A stretch of 64,000 bases of DNA. Source: Roseiarcus sp963696665 (GTDB lineage: Bacteria > Pseudomonadota > Alphaproteobacteria > Rhizobiales > Beijerinckiaceae). The notes beneath the pieces are model-generated. The model was not told the DNA's origin. It was given only the letters and a program-made list of their open reading frames with translations, and did not search any database. A program made the translations under genes and the position numbers. Shown one piece after another: positions 54,994 through 63,925 of this stretch (position 1 is the stretch's first letter; every line of letters begins with the position of its first letter). The stretch lies in contig CAVOLE010000029.1 in the NCBI GenBank assembly GCA_963696665.1, positions 53,099-117,098 of the forward strand. The letters run 5' to 3'.

Positions 54994-55903
54994 TTAGCCC
55001 TGTGTGCGGGACTTCGCGCAAAAGTCCAATGCGGAGTGGCCAGACCCAAAGCCATTTCAGTACTCCTCGCGGTCCGAATTTGGACGTCGAGGCCGCGGCC
55101 GATCAATCCGCGCCGCTAACGCTCATACCTGCGCTGCGGCTCGGCCCGCCATTGGCCTCACCACGACTGGAATCGACTTTGCGGACGGCGTCTTGCTCTT
55201 TTTGTCGTGATAGCTTAGCCGCAGCAAGTCATTCGTCTCCGGATAATATGCCGCGATTGAGCCTCGCGGAATGTAGTGGGGCCGCGCCCTGAAGCCACCC
55301 GCGGTTCGCCGCACGTCGCCGCCCTCGGTCACCGATTCCATTTCGTCGTCCGTGAAGAACGGGCTCTGAGGTTTGGGGATGGAGTGTAGGTCAGGCGGGT
55401 TGGGCGATCGCTGGTAATTTCATCCCTGCGAAGATCACGGCGATAAGGACGCGCCAAATCGTGGCCAGCCAGGCGATGAGCCTTCGGAAGTTGTAGCCGG
55501 CGGCGGCGAGGACGGCGTTGGCGGCGTCGCCGTGGGCGCCTTTGAGGAAGTTGCGGCCCATGCCGTGCTCGGCCTTGGCGTGGCCGATGACGGGTTCGAT
55601 GGCCGGGCGTCTCCGCAATTCGCGCTTGATGGCGTCGGTGACGCGGCGCCTTTGGCCGGCGATATAGACCTTAAACTTCATGTCGGGCGAAGCGTTGTGG
55701 CCGCGATAGCCTCGGTCGGCGACGACGCGGACAAGCGGCGCGCCGATCTGCGCCTCGATCTCGGGCAGGACAGTCGCCAGCGTGTGACCGTCATACGGGT
55801 TGCCCGGCATGGCCTTCACGTGCGCGATGAATTGACCGCCCTTCGAACGCTGCAAGGTCGTGGCGAGCGAGACCTTGACGCCGAACTCGTAAGGCCGATG
55901 CGC

Positions 55904-55941
55904 CTTGCCCCTCGGGTCAAGCCCGAGGGCAGGCTCTTGCC
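55904..55941. repeat. REP-like palindrome with 6-bp flanking duplication
   Basis: CTTGCC at 55904-55909 and 55936-55941 bracket a 26-bp hairpin-forming sequence whose arms are CCTCGGG and CCCGAGG around a TCAAG loop region. Removing one CTTGCC plus the hairpin (32 bp) restores the transposase frame exactly (ECIGKGKAHRPYEFG). Confidence 0.7.
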
Positions 55942-56624
55942 GATGCATTCGACCTCGGGCGCGTGCAGCGAATAGATCTTGCGCCCACGCTGATGCTGGC
56001 GTTGCTCGCGCACCCGCTCAGCCAGCCAGAGGTCGGGCGCGAAAAGGCGCTCCAATTCGGGCTCGCCCCTGATCTTGCGCGCGATATCGCGGCAGACCCG
56101 ACCGAGATAGGTCCGGATCGTCCTGAGCGCCCGACTGGCGCGCCTGAACTGCTTGGCGTGGGCGTAGCGCTGGTGAGTGATCAGCGCATGCTTGCCGACC
56201 CGTTCATAGGACTGGCGCAAGCTCACCCCGGTCTTCTTCGCCAGCCTCACCAGCCGCTCGCGCGCCCGGTGCATAAGCTTCGCATCGGTTGGGAAGGCGA
56301 TCGCCTTCGGCTGCACCGTGGTGTCGACGATGAGCCGCGAAAAGTCCGACGGTTTCGCTGCGCCGGCGCGCGTCGCGACCGCCAGGCTCTCCTGGATCAG
56401 CGCGACGAGCTTCTCCTCGCCCATGCGCTTTCGCCAGCGGGTCAGCGACGAGCGGTCGAAGGGCGTTTTGTGTCAATGATCGTGGAAACGGGACCCCAGA
56501 TTTTCACGGAAAAGGGACCCCGCTCTGAGACACGCACGGACGGTAGCGCTCGCCCCGGCGGAGCTGGACGGGGTTGCGCAGCCGGGGCGAGCGCGGGTCG
56601 GTGAGGCTCGGATTTTTGTAGAGT

Positions 56625-57353
56625 TCAGGCGCGGTTTTTGAAGCGCCAGCTTTCGTTGCCAGTCTCGACGATGTCGCAGTGGTGAGTGAGCCGGTCGAGC
56701 AATGCGGTGGTCATTTTAGGGTCGCCGAAAACGCTCGGCCATTCGCCGAAGGCGAGATTGGTGGTGACGAGGATCGAGGTGCGCTCATAGAGCCGGCTGA
56801 TGAGATGGAAGAGAAGCTGGCCACCGGCCTGAGCGAACGGCAGGTAGCCGAGCTCGTCGAGGACGACGAAGTCCATGCGGCTGAGATAATCGGCGATGCG
56901 GCCCTGGCGCCCGGCGCGCGTCTCGGCCTCGAGCTGGTTGACGAGATCGACGGTGGTGAAGAAGCGCCCCCGCCGTCCGGCGCGGATGCAGCTTCGCGCA
57001 ATGGCGATCACCGCGTGCGTCTTGCCGGCGCCGGTTCCGCCGACGAACACGGCGTTGCGCTGCTGGGCGATGAAGCCGCCGCCGGCGAGATCGCGGACGA
57101 GCGCCTCGTTGATCGGCGTGTCCTTGAACACGAAGTCATCGAGGTCCTTGGCGAGCGGCAGCTTGGAGGCTGTGATCTGATACTTGATCGAGCGCGCCTG
57201 CTTCTCCGAGATCTCGGCGCGCAGGAGGTCGCCGACGAAGCGCTGCGGCTCGTGGCTTCGCTTGAGAGCGACGGACAGCGTCTCGTCGTAGGCGGCCTTC
57301 ATGCCGTAGAGCTTCAGCTCGCTCATCATGTCGAGGACTTCGGTCCGCTCCAT
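56625..57353 (-). CDS. istB: IS21 helper ATPase IstB
   Basis: A 242-residue AAA+ ATPase with the start MERTEVLDMMSELKLYGMKA at 57353, 2 bp after the istA stop. Walker A is GGTGAGKTH (105-113) and Walker B is FVVLDELGYLPF. The C-terminus DRLTHHCDIVETGNESWRFK ends NRA. IstB loads on DNA, shapes the target and activates IstA. It is the intact counterpart of the copy-1 gene at 4.5-5.4 kb. Confidence 0.94.
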   Translation of the reverse strand: MERTEVLDMMSELKLYGMKAAYDETLSVALKRSHEPQRFVGDLLRAEISEKQARSIKYQITASKLPLAKDLDDFVFKDTPINEALVRDLAGGGFIAQQRNAVFVGGTGAGKTHAVIAIARSCIRAGRRGRFFTTVDLVNQLEAETRAGRQGRIADYLSRMDFVVLDELGYLPFAQAGGQLLFHLISRLYERTSILVTTNLAFGEWPSVFGDPKMTTALLDRLTHHCDIVETGNESWRFKNRA

Positions 57354-57355
57354 CG

Positions 57356-58852
57356 TCAGGCGCTCCTCAAGGCGTCGTAGCGGGTGCAATCGGCGACCGG
57401 GGCATGGCGCAGCCGTAGCGCCGCAGGCGTGTGGATCGGTTCGGCCGGTTCGGGATCGCGGCGGCGCGCCAGAATGTTGAGGACGACGTCGGCGGAATGG
57501 ACGCCCTCGCTCAGCGCCTGGGCGCAGGCCGCCTCGACCTCGGACATGCCGTCGGTCAGGACGGCGGCGAGAATCTTGACCATCTGCCGGTCGCCGTCGT
57601 CAGAGCCGGCCAGCCTACGCCGGATCCTCTCCAGGGCGCCGGGCAAAACCCAATCCCGGAACGGCGCGCCGTTGCGCAGCGCGCCTGGCTTGCGGGCTAG
57701 CACAGGCACGTAATGCCAGGGATCGTAGACCGTCCTGCCGCGGCCGAAGGACCGCTCGTGTTCGGCGACGATCCGGCCGTCCTGGCGAATGATGATCCGG
57801 TCGGCGTAGGCATGGATCTCGACCGGGCGCCCGACCGCGCCAGCGTTCACCGAGTATTTGTTGTTGTCGAACCGGACCAGGCAGGTCTTCGACACCGAGG
57901 CCGGCAGGGCGTGGAAACCGTCGAACCGGCCGCGATAGGGAACGAGCCTCGGCCGCTCCTCCTCGAAAACTTCCCAGATCGTCCGATCCGGCCATTCGGT
58001 ATGGGGATGGGCTTTCGCAAAGACCAGACATCGGTCGAGCAGCCAGGCGTTGAGCTCGCCATAGCTCTTGAAGCGGGGCTTTGGGGTGAAGAACCGCTCG
58101 CGGACAAGCCCGACCTGGTTCTCGACCTGACCCTTCTCCCAGCCGGACGCCGGCGTGCAGGCGACTGGCTCGACCAGATGGTGCGAGCACATCTGCAGGA
58201 AGCGGCGATTGTATTGCCGGTCCTTGCCGACGAAGACCGCGTCGACCGCCGTTTTCATGTTGTCGTAGATTCCCCGCGCGCAAGCGCCCCTGAAGAACGC
58301 GAAGGCGCGCTCGTGCGCGTCGAACACCGTCTCCTGGCTCTCGCGAGGATAAGCGCGCACGAACATCATCCGGCTGTGGCAGAGCCGGACGTGCGCGACC
58401 TTCAGGGTGGTCGTCACACCGCCAATCAGCGCGATCTCGTGGCTCCAATCAAACTGGTAGGCTTCGCCCGGCGCAAAGCTCAGCGGAACATAGGCGTCAG
58501 CCGTTGTGCTCGCGCGCTTCTCCCGCCAGGCGATCGCATAGCGCCTGACCGCCGCGTAGCTGCCTCCATAGCCAAGAGCGCGCAGGTCCTCGAAAATCCG
58601 GATCAGCGTCAGACGCTCGCGAGCGGGCCGACCGTCGTTCTCATCAAGCAGGGCCTCGAGTTGCTCCCGCCAGGGGCCAATCCGCGGCAACGGTTGTTGC
58701 GACCGCTCGTAGCGAAATTCGGTCGCGTTCGACCGGATGACCTTCCGAACCACCTTCCGCGAAACATGCAGGTCACGGCAGATCTCCTTGATCGCCTTCC
58801 CCTGTGAAAAATAGGCCCGCCGTATCTTCGCGATCGTTTCCACAACAAGCAT
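57356..58852 (-). CDS. istA: IS21-family transposase IstA
   Basis: A 498-residue transposase, start MLVVETIAKIRRAYFSQGKA at 58852 with GGAGG about 12 nt upstream. The helix-turn-helix is IKEICRDLHVSRKVVRKVIR. Core motifs are YQFDWSHEIALIGG (Asp), RGIYDNMKTAVDAVF (Asp) and GWEKGQVENQVGLVRERFFT (Glu). It is close to, but clearly diverged from, the copy-1 IstA at 5445-6941, so the two elements did not arise by a recent local duplication. Confidence 0.95.
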   Translation of the reverse strand: MLVVETIAKIRRAYFSQGKAIKEICRDLHVSRKVVRKVIRSNATEFRYERSQQPLPRIGPWREQLEALLDENDGRPARERLTLIRIFEDLRALGYGGSYAAVRRYAIAWREKRASTTADAYVPLSFAPGEAYQFDWSHEIALIGGVTTTLKVAHVRLCHSRMMFVRAYPRESQETVFDAHERAFAFFRGACARGIYDNMKTAVDAVFVGKDRQYNRRFLQMCSHHLVEPVACTPASGWEKGQVENQVGLVRERFFTPKPRFKSYGELNAWLLDRCLVFAKAHPHTEWPDRTIWEVFEEERPRLVPYRGRFDGFHALPASVSKTCLVRFDNNKYSVNAGAVGRPVEIHAYADRIIIRQDGRIVAEHERSFGRGRTVYDPWHYVPVLARKPGALRNGAPFRDWVLPGALERIRRRLAGSDDGDRQMVKILAAVLTDGMSEVEAACAQALSEGVHSADVVLNILARRRDPEPAEPIHTPAALRLRHAPVADCTRYDALRSA

Positions 58853-60382
58853 TCCAACCCAGGCCTCCCAGCTGTCGGAAGGCCAATGTGAACCCGGCGC
58901 CGCCAGGGTTCCGATTGGATGCAAATCAGCCCCGCAGCGGGGTCCCTATTCCATGAAAAATCACAGTTTTGTGCCGGAAGAACTCCTCGCCGCAGAACAG
59001 CTGAAAGTATGGGTTCTCGACCCAGCGCTCGCACAAAGCCTCGTCTGACAGGTCGTGCATCGACTTGAGGATCGCCAAGCCCGCCATCAGCCGGGTCGGC
59101 AGCGGCGGATGACCGGCCTTATCCGAATAGACCGCCCCGAACCGCTGCTCGAGAAACCGCAAGTCGATGGCGCGGGCGAGCTTCGCCAGCGGGTGGCCCA
59201 GGTCGACGATCTGCTCGAGCCGCGCCCGGAACAGGTCGTTCTGTCCACTCTCACGCCGCTCCTTCGGCCGCATCAAATCATCCTCTCCCGCTGTCCGAGA
59301 CGAGAAAATCACGCCCAAAGGCGCCGCGCAATTTGCAAGATAACCCGCGCCCGAACCGCCAAAGCTGGCAATCATCGATACTTCGAAACCAATCAGAAAT
59401 GCCGATAAATCAACGCGTCTCCCTAATCTTCACAGACGGCCATTTCGACGGTCAAGTCCGGCTCGATCTGGCGCCGTCATGTCGTCTTCGTTCATGAAGA
59501 CGACCATTCTACCGCCAAAGACGCCGCGGTAACGATCAATCGAGGCCGTAGATCGTCGTATTGTACTGGTCGTGGCTCCGGATTGTTGTGAGTTGCAGCG
59601 CTGCCGGATCTCCAACTTCGGGGTCTTCTGCGACGCCGGCGCAAACGAGGAAGTTGGCGCGTCCGGTCACTGTGGCCCATTCCCGTTTTCGTGGCCCGAC
59701 GTGTAGAAGTCCGCCCCGTTGGGACTCTCGAGCGCGCGAAGAAGCGTGCCCATCAGATCGAAGGCGTCGCTCGAACCAATCGGCTCGTAGCGATCGGTCG
59801 CGCCATTGTAGCGCATTGGCTCCCTGCTCCTCCAGCCAGTAGTCGCTCTGCCCTTCGAATTCGCTCACGGTGTAAGCTGCGAAGAACTCGCGCGTCACTC
59901 TCCGTTTGGCGAGTTCGAAGGAAACCCCTTTTTCGCTTTATTCTCGCAGAACTCAAACGAGCCGGTATGCTTCGGATCCGGCCACGCGCATCCCGGGCAG
60001 TCGAAGCCGTCCGGTTGGTTCATCGACAGCAGCGCCTCGGAGCCTTTCAGCACTACGCTCTGCTCGCGAAGCGCTCGCAACAGCGCGGAGCGCGCCCCAG
60101 CCTCCGGCAGGGCTCTCATAAGGCTCGAACACGGGGCCTGCTTCTGGTTCATCGACCTGGACGCCTGACTTGCCGGCAGAAGACAACGGAGGTTGATCTG
60201 ACATCGCGGGTAACTCCTGACGGCCTGACGCCGAATGAGCTCAGATTGTTAATCGCGCCGTTGCTGTCTCTATCCCAACCTGTAGACGGTGACGATGTCC
60301 GACCGCGAACGCGACCAATCATGGCGAAGCGCACTCGATACTCTGCGCGGAAGGGCGAAAATAACCTCTATCAGCGGGCGCC

Positions 60383-60646
60383 TCAACAACCGCTGCAGAT
60401 GCTGTTGTCGATGTGGTTATTCTCCTGCTCGATGTAGCGATCGAACGGCGTCTCGCCCGACAATTGCGAAACGCCGGGCCGCGGGACAGTCTCGTCGGTC
60501 GAAGTTAGATAATCCGGATCGAGCAGATGCCCCGGCGCAGGCTTGGTAAGCTCGGGAGCAACGTGTCCGCCGTCGCTCTGGCCACTGGCCGCAAAGGCAG
60601 CTAATGGCGCGATAAAAATGACGGTGGTTAGAAACAGTTTTGTCAT
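60383..60646 (-). CDS. Small exported protein with C-terminal CSGC
   Basis: An 87-residue protein. The Sec signal MTKLFLTTVIFIAPLAAFAA is followed by a Pro-rich mature part (ELTKPAPGHLLDPDYLTSTD, ETVPRPGVSQLSGETPFDRY) and ends IEQENNHIDNSICSGC. The terminal Cys pair could bind metal or form a disulfide. The ATG at 60646 has GGAGGG 6 nt upstream and overlaps the preceding stop. Family not recognised. Confidence 0.78.
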   Translation of the reverse strand: MTKLFLTTVIFIAPLAAFAASGQSDGGHVAPELTKPAPGHLLDPDYLTSTDETVPRPGVSQLSGETPFDRYIEQENNHIDNSICSGC

Positions 60647-60810
60647 TCTGCCCTCCTGCATCTTCGGCGCCGAACGACGTCTTCGTTGTTGGAGCGGCGG
60701 ATGGGAATAGGGCACAGTTCAGGATCAGAGAGAGGAGACCATTCGCGCACCGCCTCTCGGTTCCGGAGCCAAGCGCTGATTTTCTCCGAGATCATTTTGA
60801 GAGTGATCAT
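60643..60810 (-). CDS. DUF1127-like small protein
   Basis: A 55-residue basic protein: MITLKMISEKISAWLRNREA, then SPLSDPELCPIPIRRSNNED. The pattern (W near the start, Leu-Ser-x-Leu-x-Asp-x-E-L, then I-x-R-S-x-x-E) resembles DUF1127 proteins, which bind RNA or affect phosphate and oxidative stress responses in alphaproteobacteria. AGGAG precedes the ATG at 60810. It overlaps both neighbours by 4 nt, forming a small operon. Confidence 0.65.
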   Translation of the reverse strand: MITLKMISEKISAWLRNREAVREWSPLSDPELCPIPIRRSNNEDVVRRRRCRRAE

Positions 60811-61046
60811 TTCGACTCCTTTTCCGGCGCCCCGAGGCGCGGGCCTGGCCGCAAGCCATTCGTGGCGGGCCTGCACAGCGGCACGGCGTGCTCGGCAAAG
60901 GTCTCCGCGAAGGCTTGCTCAAGGAGGGCTTCATTGCCCGTGCTCCAGAACTCATAAGAGGCGCGGACCGCCTTGGCTCTCGCATTTTCGCGGATGCTGT
61001 CGGCAGCAGCAAGCGCGGGCGTATGAGGAGGGAATCTCTTTGGCAT
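60807..61046 (-). CDS. SnoaL/ester-cyclase-like N-terminal fragment
   Basis: A 79-residue frame: MPKRFPPHTPALAAADSIRE, then ARAKAVRASYEFWSTGNEAL and LEQAFAETFAEHAVPL. The segment from YEFWSTGNEALL resembles the start of SnoaL-like polyketide/ester cyclase proteins (NTF2 fold), which are normally 130 residues or longer. Here it diverges and stops at 60807, overlapping the next start. Probably truncated; it may be translated as the first gene of the small operon. Confidence 0.55.
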   Translation of the reverse strand: MPKRFPPHTPALAAADSIRENARAKAVRASYEFWSTGNEALLEQAFAETFAEHAVPLCRPATNGLRPGPRLGAPEKESK

Positions 61047-61130
61047 GGCAGCGCTCCTGACCAAGGTCCTTGAGTCCTCAGCACTACGTCGTCGAGCATT
61101 GTGCCCTCCATCGATGCGCTTTGCGGTCGA

Positions 61131-62180
61131 CTAGGTGGCCAGCTGAACAGGCGGGGCCATGAATTCCGGACCCACGGCATCCACGATCGTTTCTGAAACG
61201 ATGCGATCGATCTCGGCCATGGCGGACGCGTCGATATGCCAACCCGAGAGGCCTGAGATCGGGGCGAGTTGGTCGGGCCTGCGCGCGCCCCAGAGAGCGA
61301 TCGTCAAGTCCTGCTGGTCGAGAACCCAACGCAATGCAAGATGGATGACGCGCCTTCCGTAATTGGCCTGCGCGAACCGATCGAGCCGTTCGACGGCCCG
61401 AAGGTATTGCTCAAACCGGGGCGCGCGGAATTTGGGATCTACCTTTCGCAGGTCGTCCCCGTCGAACTTCGTTTGCGCCGTCATGCGGCCGGAGAGGAGA
61501 CCCCTGCACAACGAACCGTAGGCGAGCGTATCGATGGTCTTGTCGCGAGAGTAGGGGAGGACGTCCTCTTCTATCGCGCGTTCGAACAGGTTGTAGGGCG
61601 ACTGCACCGTTTGAACCGGCGCAACCTTGCGGAAGGCTTCGATCTGCGCCGGACTGAAATTGCTGACGCCGACGAACCGGATCTTACCGGCGCGTTGCAA
61701 TTCCGCCATCGCCGCCGCGGTTTCCTCGATCGGCACGTTGGGATCTGGCCAATGCACCTGATAGAGGTCGATGACGTCGGCGCGGAGACGTCTCAGAGAA
61801 TCGTCAACTTCTTTGTGAATGCGTCTCTTGCTGGCGTCGCGGAACGGCTGGCCGTCTTTCCAGTCAAGGCCGACCTTGGTGGCGATGACCACATGCTGAC
61901 GCCGTCCGCCCTCGGCGAGCGCCTTGCCCACGATCTCCTCCGAGCGGCCGAAGCCATAGGCTGGCGCGGTATCGATCAGCGTGACGCCACGATCGACCGC
62001 CTCGCGGATGACGGCGATCGCCGCCGTTTCATCAGTTCCGCCCCACATCCATCCGCCGATCGCCCATGTGCCGAGGCCGATGCGCGAAACCTTGAGGGGC
62101 GTGACAAAACGTTCGATCGCGGAGTTGTCCCGTTCGATTTCTGAGGTCGCAATATCCGGAGGTGCGCCCGTGTACGTCAT
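61131..62180 (-). CDS. Aldo/keto reductase
   Basis: A 349-residue NAD(P)H-dependent (beta/alpha)8-barrel oxidoreductase acting on carbonyls. The catalytic tetrad is visible: Asp in LIDTAPAYGFG, Tyr in the same segment, Lys in VIATKVGLDW and His in DLYQVHWPDPN. KIRFVGVSNFSPAQIEAF and VQSPYNLFERAIEEDVLPYS are family signatures, and the NADP-binding GARRPDQL is near the C-terminus. The N-terminus extends about 25 residues before the usual start of the fold (VSRIGLGTWAIGGW). Stands alone, 384 bp from the FixJ-like gene. Confidence 0.93.
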   Translation of the reverse strand: MTYTGAPPDIATSEIERDNSAIERFVTPLKVSRIGLGTWAIGGWMWGGTDETAAIAVIREAVDRGVTLIDTAPAYGFGRSEEIVGKALAEGGRRQHVVIATKVGLDWKDGQPFRDASKRRIHKEVDDSLRRLRADVIDLYQVHWPDPNVPIEETAAAMAELQRAGKIRFVGVSNFSPAQIEAFRKVAPVQTVQSPYNLFERAIEEDVLPYSRDKTIDTLAYGSLCRGLLSGRMTAQTKFDGDDLRKVDPKFRAPRFEQYLRAVERLDRFAQANYGRRVIHLALRWVLDQQDLTIALWGARRPDQLAPISGLSGWHIDASAMAEIDRIVSETIVDAVGPEFMAPPVQLAT

Positions 62181-62564
62181 GATCTTTGCCTCGAATATGG
62201 CGATGTGACGATATCGGTCAGACTAGCGCCTTCCTCGGCGGCCCGGCCATTCTCCTTAGGTTCTGGCGGACAGCGCGTAGGTCTGTCGCAACCAAACCTA
62301 GGTTTGAAGTCGCCAGACCGATGTTTAGAATTGCGACTGATGGGCCGATTGTGCGCGCAGGACGTTGGCGCGACGAATTTCATTGACCGGGCGGCGAAGG
62401 CGACCCTCGCGGCCCCATCCAAAGCGAATCTAATCGCGGAGCATCGATGCTCCTTGCTCGAATTCAACCTCCATTTGCGAGATCTGAAAGACGCGCCTTG
62501 TCGCTCGAGGCGCCAATCGCCGATGTAGATGGCGAAATCCCCCAGGAATCGGCAGGAACTAAAA
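62181..62564. other. 384-bp intergenic region
   Basis: No credible gene. It separates the aldo/keto reductase start from the end of the regulator gene. I see no clear terminator. Confidence 0.45.
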
Positions 62565-63245
62565 CTAACCAGACGTTCGCGGCATGGATTTCGTTGGCCG
62601 ATGCAACTCGAGAGCTTCGCCCGCCCTGACAAGGTCCGCCAAGGATCGCACGGTCATCTTCCTCATAATGTGACCGCGGTAAATCTTGACGGTGATTTCA
62701 CTCAGCCCGAGTTCTTCCGCCACCTGTTTGTTCATGAGCCCAGCCGTCACAAGCGCCATGATCTCCCGCTCGCGAGGCGTGAGCAACTCGAAACGCTCGC
62801 GTAGTTCGGCTAGCGCCTTATCGCTATCCCGTCGCTTGCGGTCCCGTTTGATCGCCTGCGCGACGGCGTCGAGCATGTCTTGATCGCGGAAGGGCTTCGT
62901 CAGGAAATCGACAGCTCCTCCTTTCATCGCCCTGACGGACATTGGAATGTCTCCATGGCCCGTCATCATGATGATGGGGACATGAATGTTTGAGCTAGCC
63001 AGTTGGGCCTGGAAGTCGAGGCCGCTCACTTCGGGCAGTCTGATGTCGAGCACGAGGCAGCAGGCAACATCCGGAAACTTGTGTAGCAATAGTTCCGCCA
63101 CCGAGGAGAACAACCTAGGTTCAAGGTCGACGGATCGAAATAAGCGGCTCAGCGCCTCGCGCAGTGAGGGGTCGTCATCGACGACGAGGACGACAGGCGT
63201 CTCAAGGCGCGCATCAACCTGTTTCGGTGGTCTTCGCTGCGTCAC
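62565..63245 (-). CDS. FixJ-family response regulator (REC + LuxR HTH)
   Basis: A 226-residue regulator: receiver domain (about 17-130) with phospho-acceptor Asp67 in LVLDIRLPEVSG, Thr in IIMMTGHGDIPM and Lys in DFLTKPFRDQD. A coiled linker (AIKRDRKRRDSDKALAELRE) leads to the LuxR-type helix-turn-helix LTPREREIMALVTAGLMNKQ and LGLSEITVKIYRGHIMRKM. Close to the FixJ/NodW type. No kinase lies on the same strand. The divergent frame starting at 63926 may encode it. Could control the downstream aldo/keto reductase. Confidence 0.93.
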   Translation of the reverse strand: MTQRRPPKQVDARLETPVVLVVDDDPSLREALSRLFRSVDLEPRLFSSVAELLLHKFPDVACCLVLDIRLPEVSGLDFQAQLASSNIHVPIIMMTGHGDIPMSVRAMKGGAVDFLTKPFRDQDMLDAVAQAIKRDRKRRDSDKALAELRERFELLTPREREIMALVTAGLMNKQVAEELGLSEITVKIYRGHIMRKMTVRSLADLVRAGEALELHRPTKSMPRTSG

Positions 63246-63925
63246 GAGAATTTCCTCCTAAGTGAGGGCCGAGCCGACTGAACCACGCAGCCCTTGCGTC
63301 CCAGGAGGCACGAAGGCCCGACGATTGATCGTCTTCCTCTCCGGCCGGAACGCAGCGGCGAACGACACTGAAGTTTGCCCAAGGCGAACTCGCTGGCAAC
63401 AGCTTGTTTTTCCGGGCGTGACAGACCGACTAGCTATGCGAGGGGCTGCTTAGCCGCCGCTCCTGGGCAGTTCGTTCGACCTCAACGCAACTCGATCAAA
63501 CTTTCCTATAACAGCGTCAACCGCCAAGGGATCATACGAAGGTTTGCTTTCAAGAAGCGAGCGAATGCTTCCATTTAATAGTGGCATAGCGTGATTATGG
63601 CCAACTTCGCGCGGCAGCGGGCGTCGAAAAGACCCATGCCTCCCGCGCAAAGTATCTGTCGCTTAGCGCCAACCGGATTCTGGCAGCGTCAAGTCGCGAG
63701 GATTTCGTTCCGCCGTAATGGCGCGACACTTGGTTAAAGGTGGCCCAGTATGCCCAAGTCCTGTGACCTAAACCGTGAGGCGCTGGGCTTGCGGCAACTC
63801 CCAAGCACAACTAAGGTTTTTTGGTTGCGATTACGACCGCGCTCGCGCGCCGCGTCGAGCCATATCGACGACTTTGTTGCAAGCCGCCCGCCGTCGTACG
63901 CGCGTGACGAAAAAAAGGCCGCGGC
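63246..63925. other. 680-bp intergenic region
   Basis: Between the FixJ-like gene and the divergent frame at 63926. Contains only short unlikely frames. It should hold promoters in both directions. I could not identify -10/-35 boxes with confidence. Confidence 0.45.

Larger units (their letters stand above)
56471..58965 (-). mobile_element. IS21-family element, copy 3, complete
   Basis: A 2,495-bp element with ends TGTCAATGATCGTGGAAACG on the left and, complemented on the right, TGTGATTTTTCATGGAATAG, each followed by GGGACCCC repeats. It is flanked by a 6-bp duplication GTTTTG (56465-56470 and 58966-58971). It carries intact istA and istB and lies within an IS5-type transposase gene. Confidence 0.92.
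55391..59273 (-). pseudogene. IS5-family transposase, split and carrying a palindromic insertion
   Basis: The N-terminus MRPKERRESGQNDLFRARLE and LEQRFGAVYSDKAGHPPLPT through FCGEEFFRHK is interrupted at 58971 by IS21 copy 3. It resumes at 56464 as FDRSSLTRWRKRMGEEKL, LIVDTTVQPKAIAFPTD (Asp) and IYSLHAPEVECIGK. A 32-bp palindromic insertion at about 55904-55935 shifts the frame. It continues GKAHRPYEFGVKVSLATT, VRVVADRGYRGHNA (Asp) and AIEPVIGHAKAEHGMGRN (Glu). Confidence 0.85.
55380..59400 (-). mobile_element. IS5-family element (second type), split by IS21 copy 3
   Basis: The transposase 5' part lies at 58972-59273 and its 3' part at 55391-56464, both on the minus strand, with IS21 between. 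The outer ends are set only by where the FdhF/YdeP frame is lost and are approximate. It is unrelated at sequence level to the IS5 element at 24991. Confidence 0.7.
55123..60204 (-). pseudogene. FdhF/YdeP-type molybdopterin oxidoreductase, split by nested IS
   Basis: A bis-MGD molybdoenzyme of the FdhF/YdeP family. ATG 60204 with GGAG upstream starts MSDQPPLSSAGKSGV, then EPYESPAGGWGALRA. After a shift come MNQPDGFDCPGCAWPDPKHT and TREFFAAYTVSEFEGQSDYW, another shift gives LMGTLLRALESPNGADFYTSG, then most of the middle is deleted, and EWATVTGRANFLVCAGVAED and RSHDQYNTTIYGLD reach 59480. An IS5-type element (itself holding IS21) intervenes. The C-terminus resumes at about 55360 with MESVTEGGDVRRTAGGFRAR, RGSIAAYYPETNDLLRL and KSKTPSAKSIPVVV. 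Clearly dead. Confidence 0.78.

Noticed and set aside
59055..59408. 117-codon plus-strand frame
   Set aside because: It is antisense to the N-terminal part of the IS5-type transposase.
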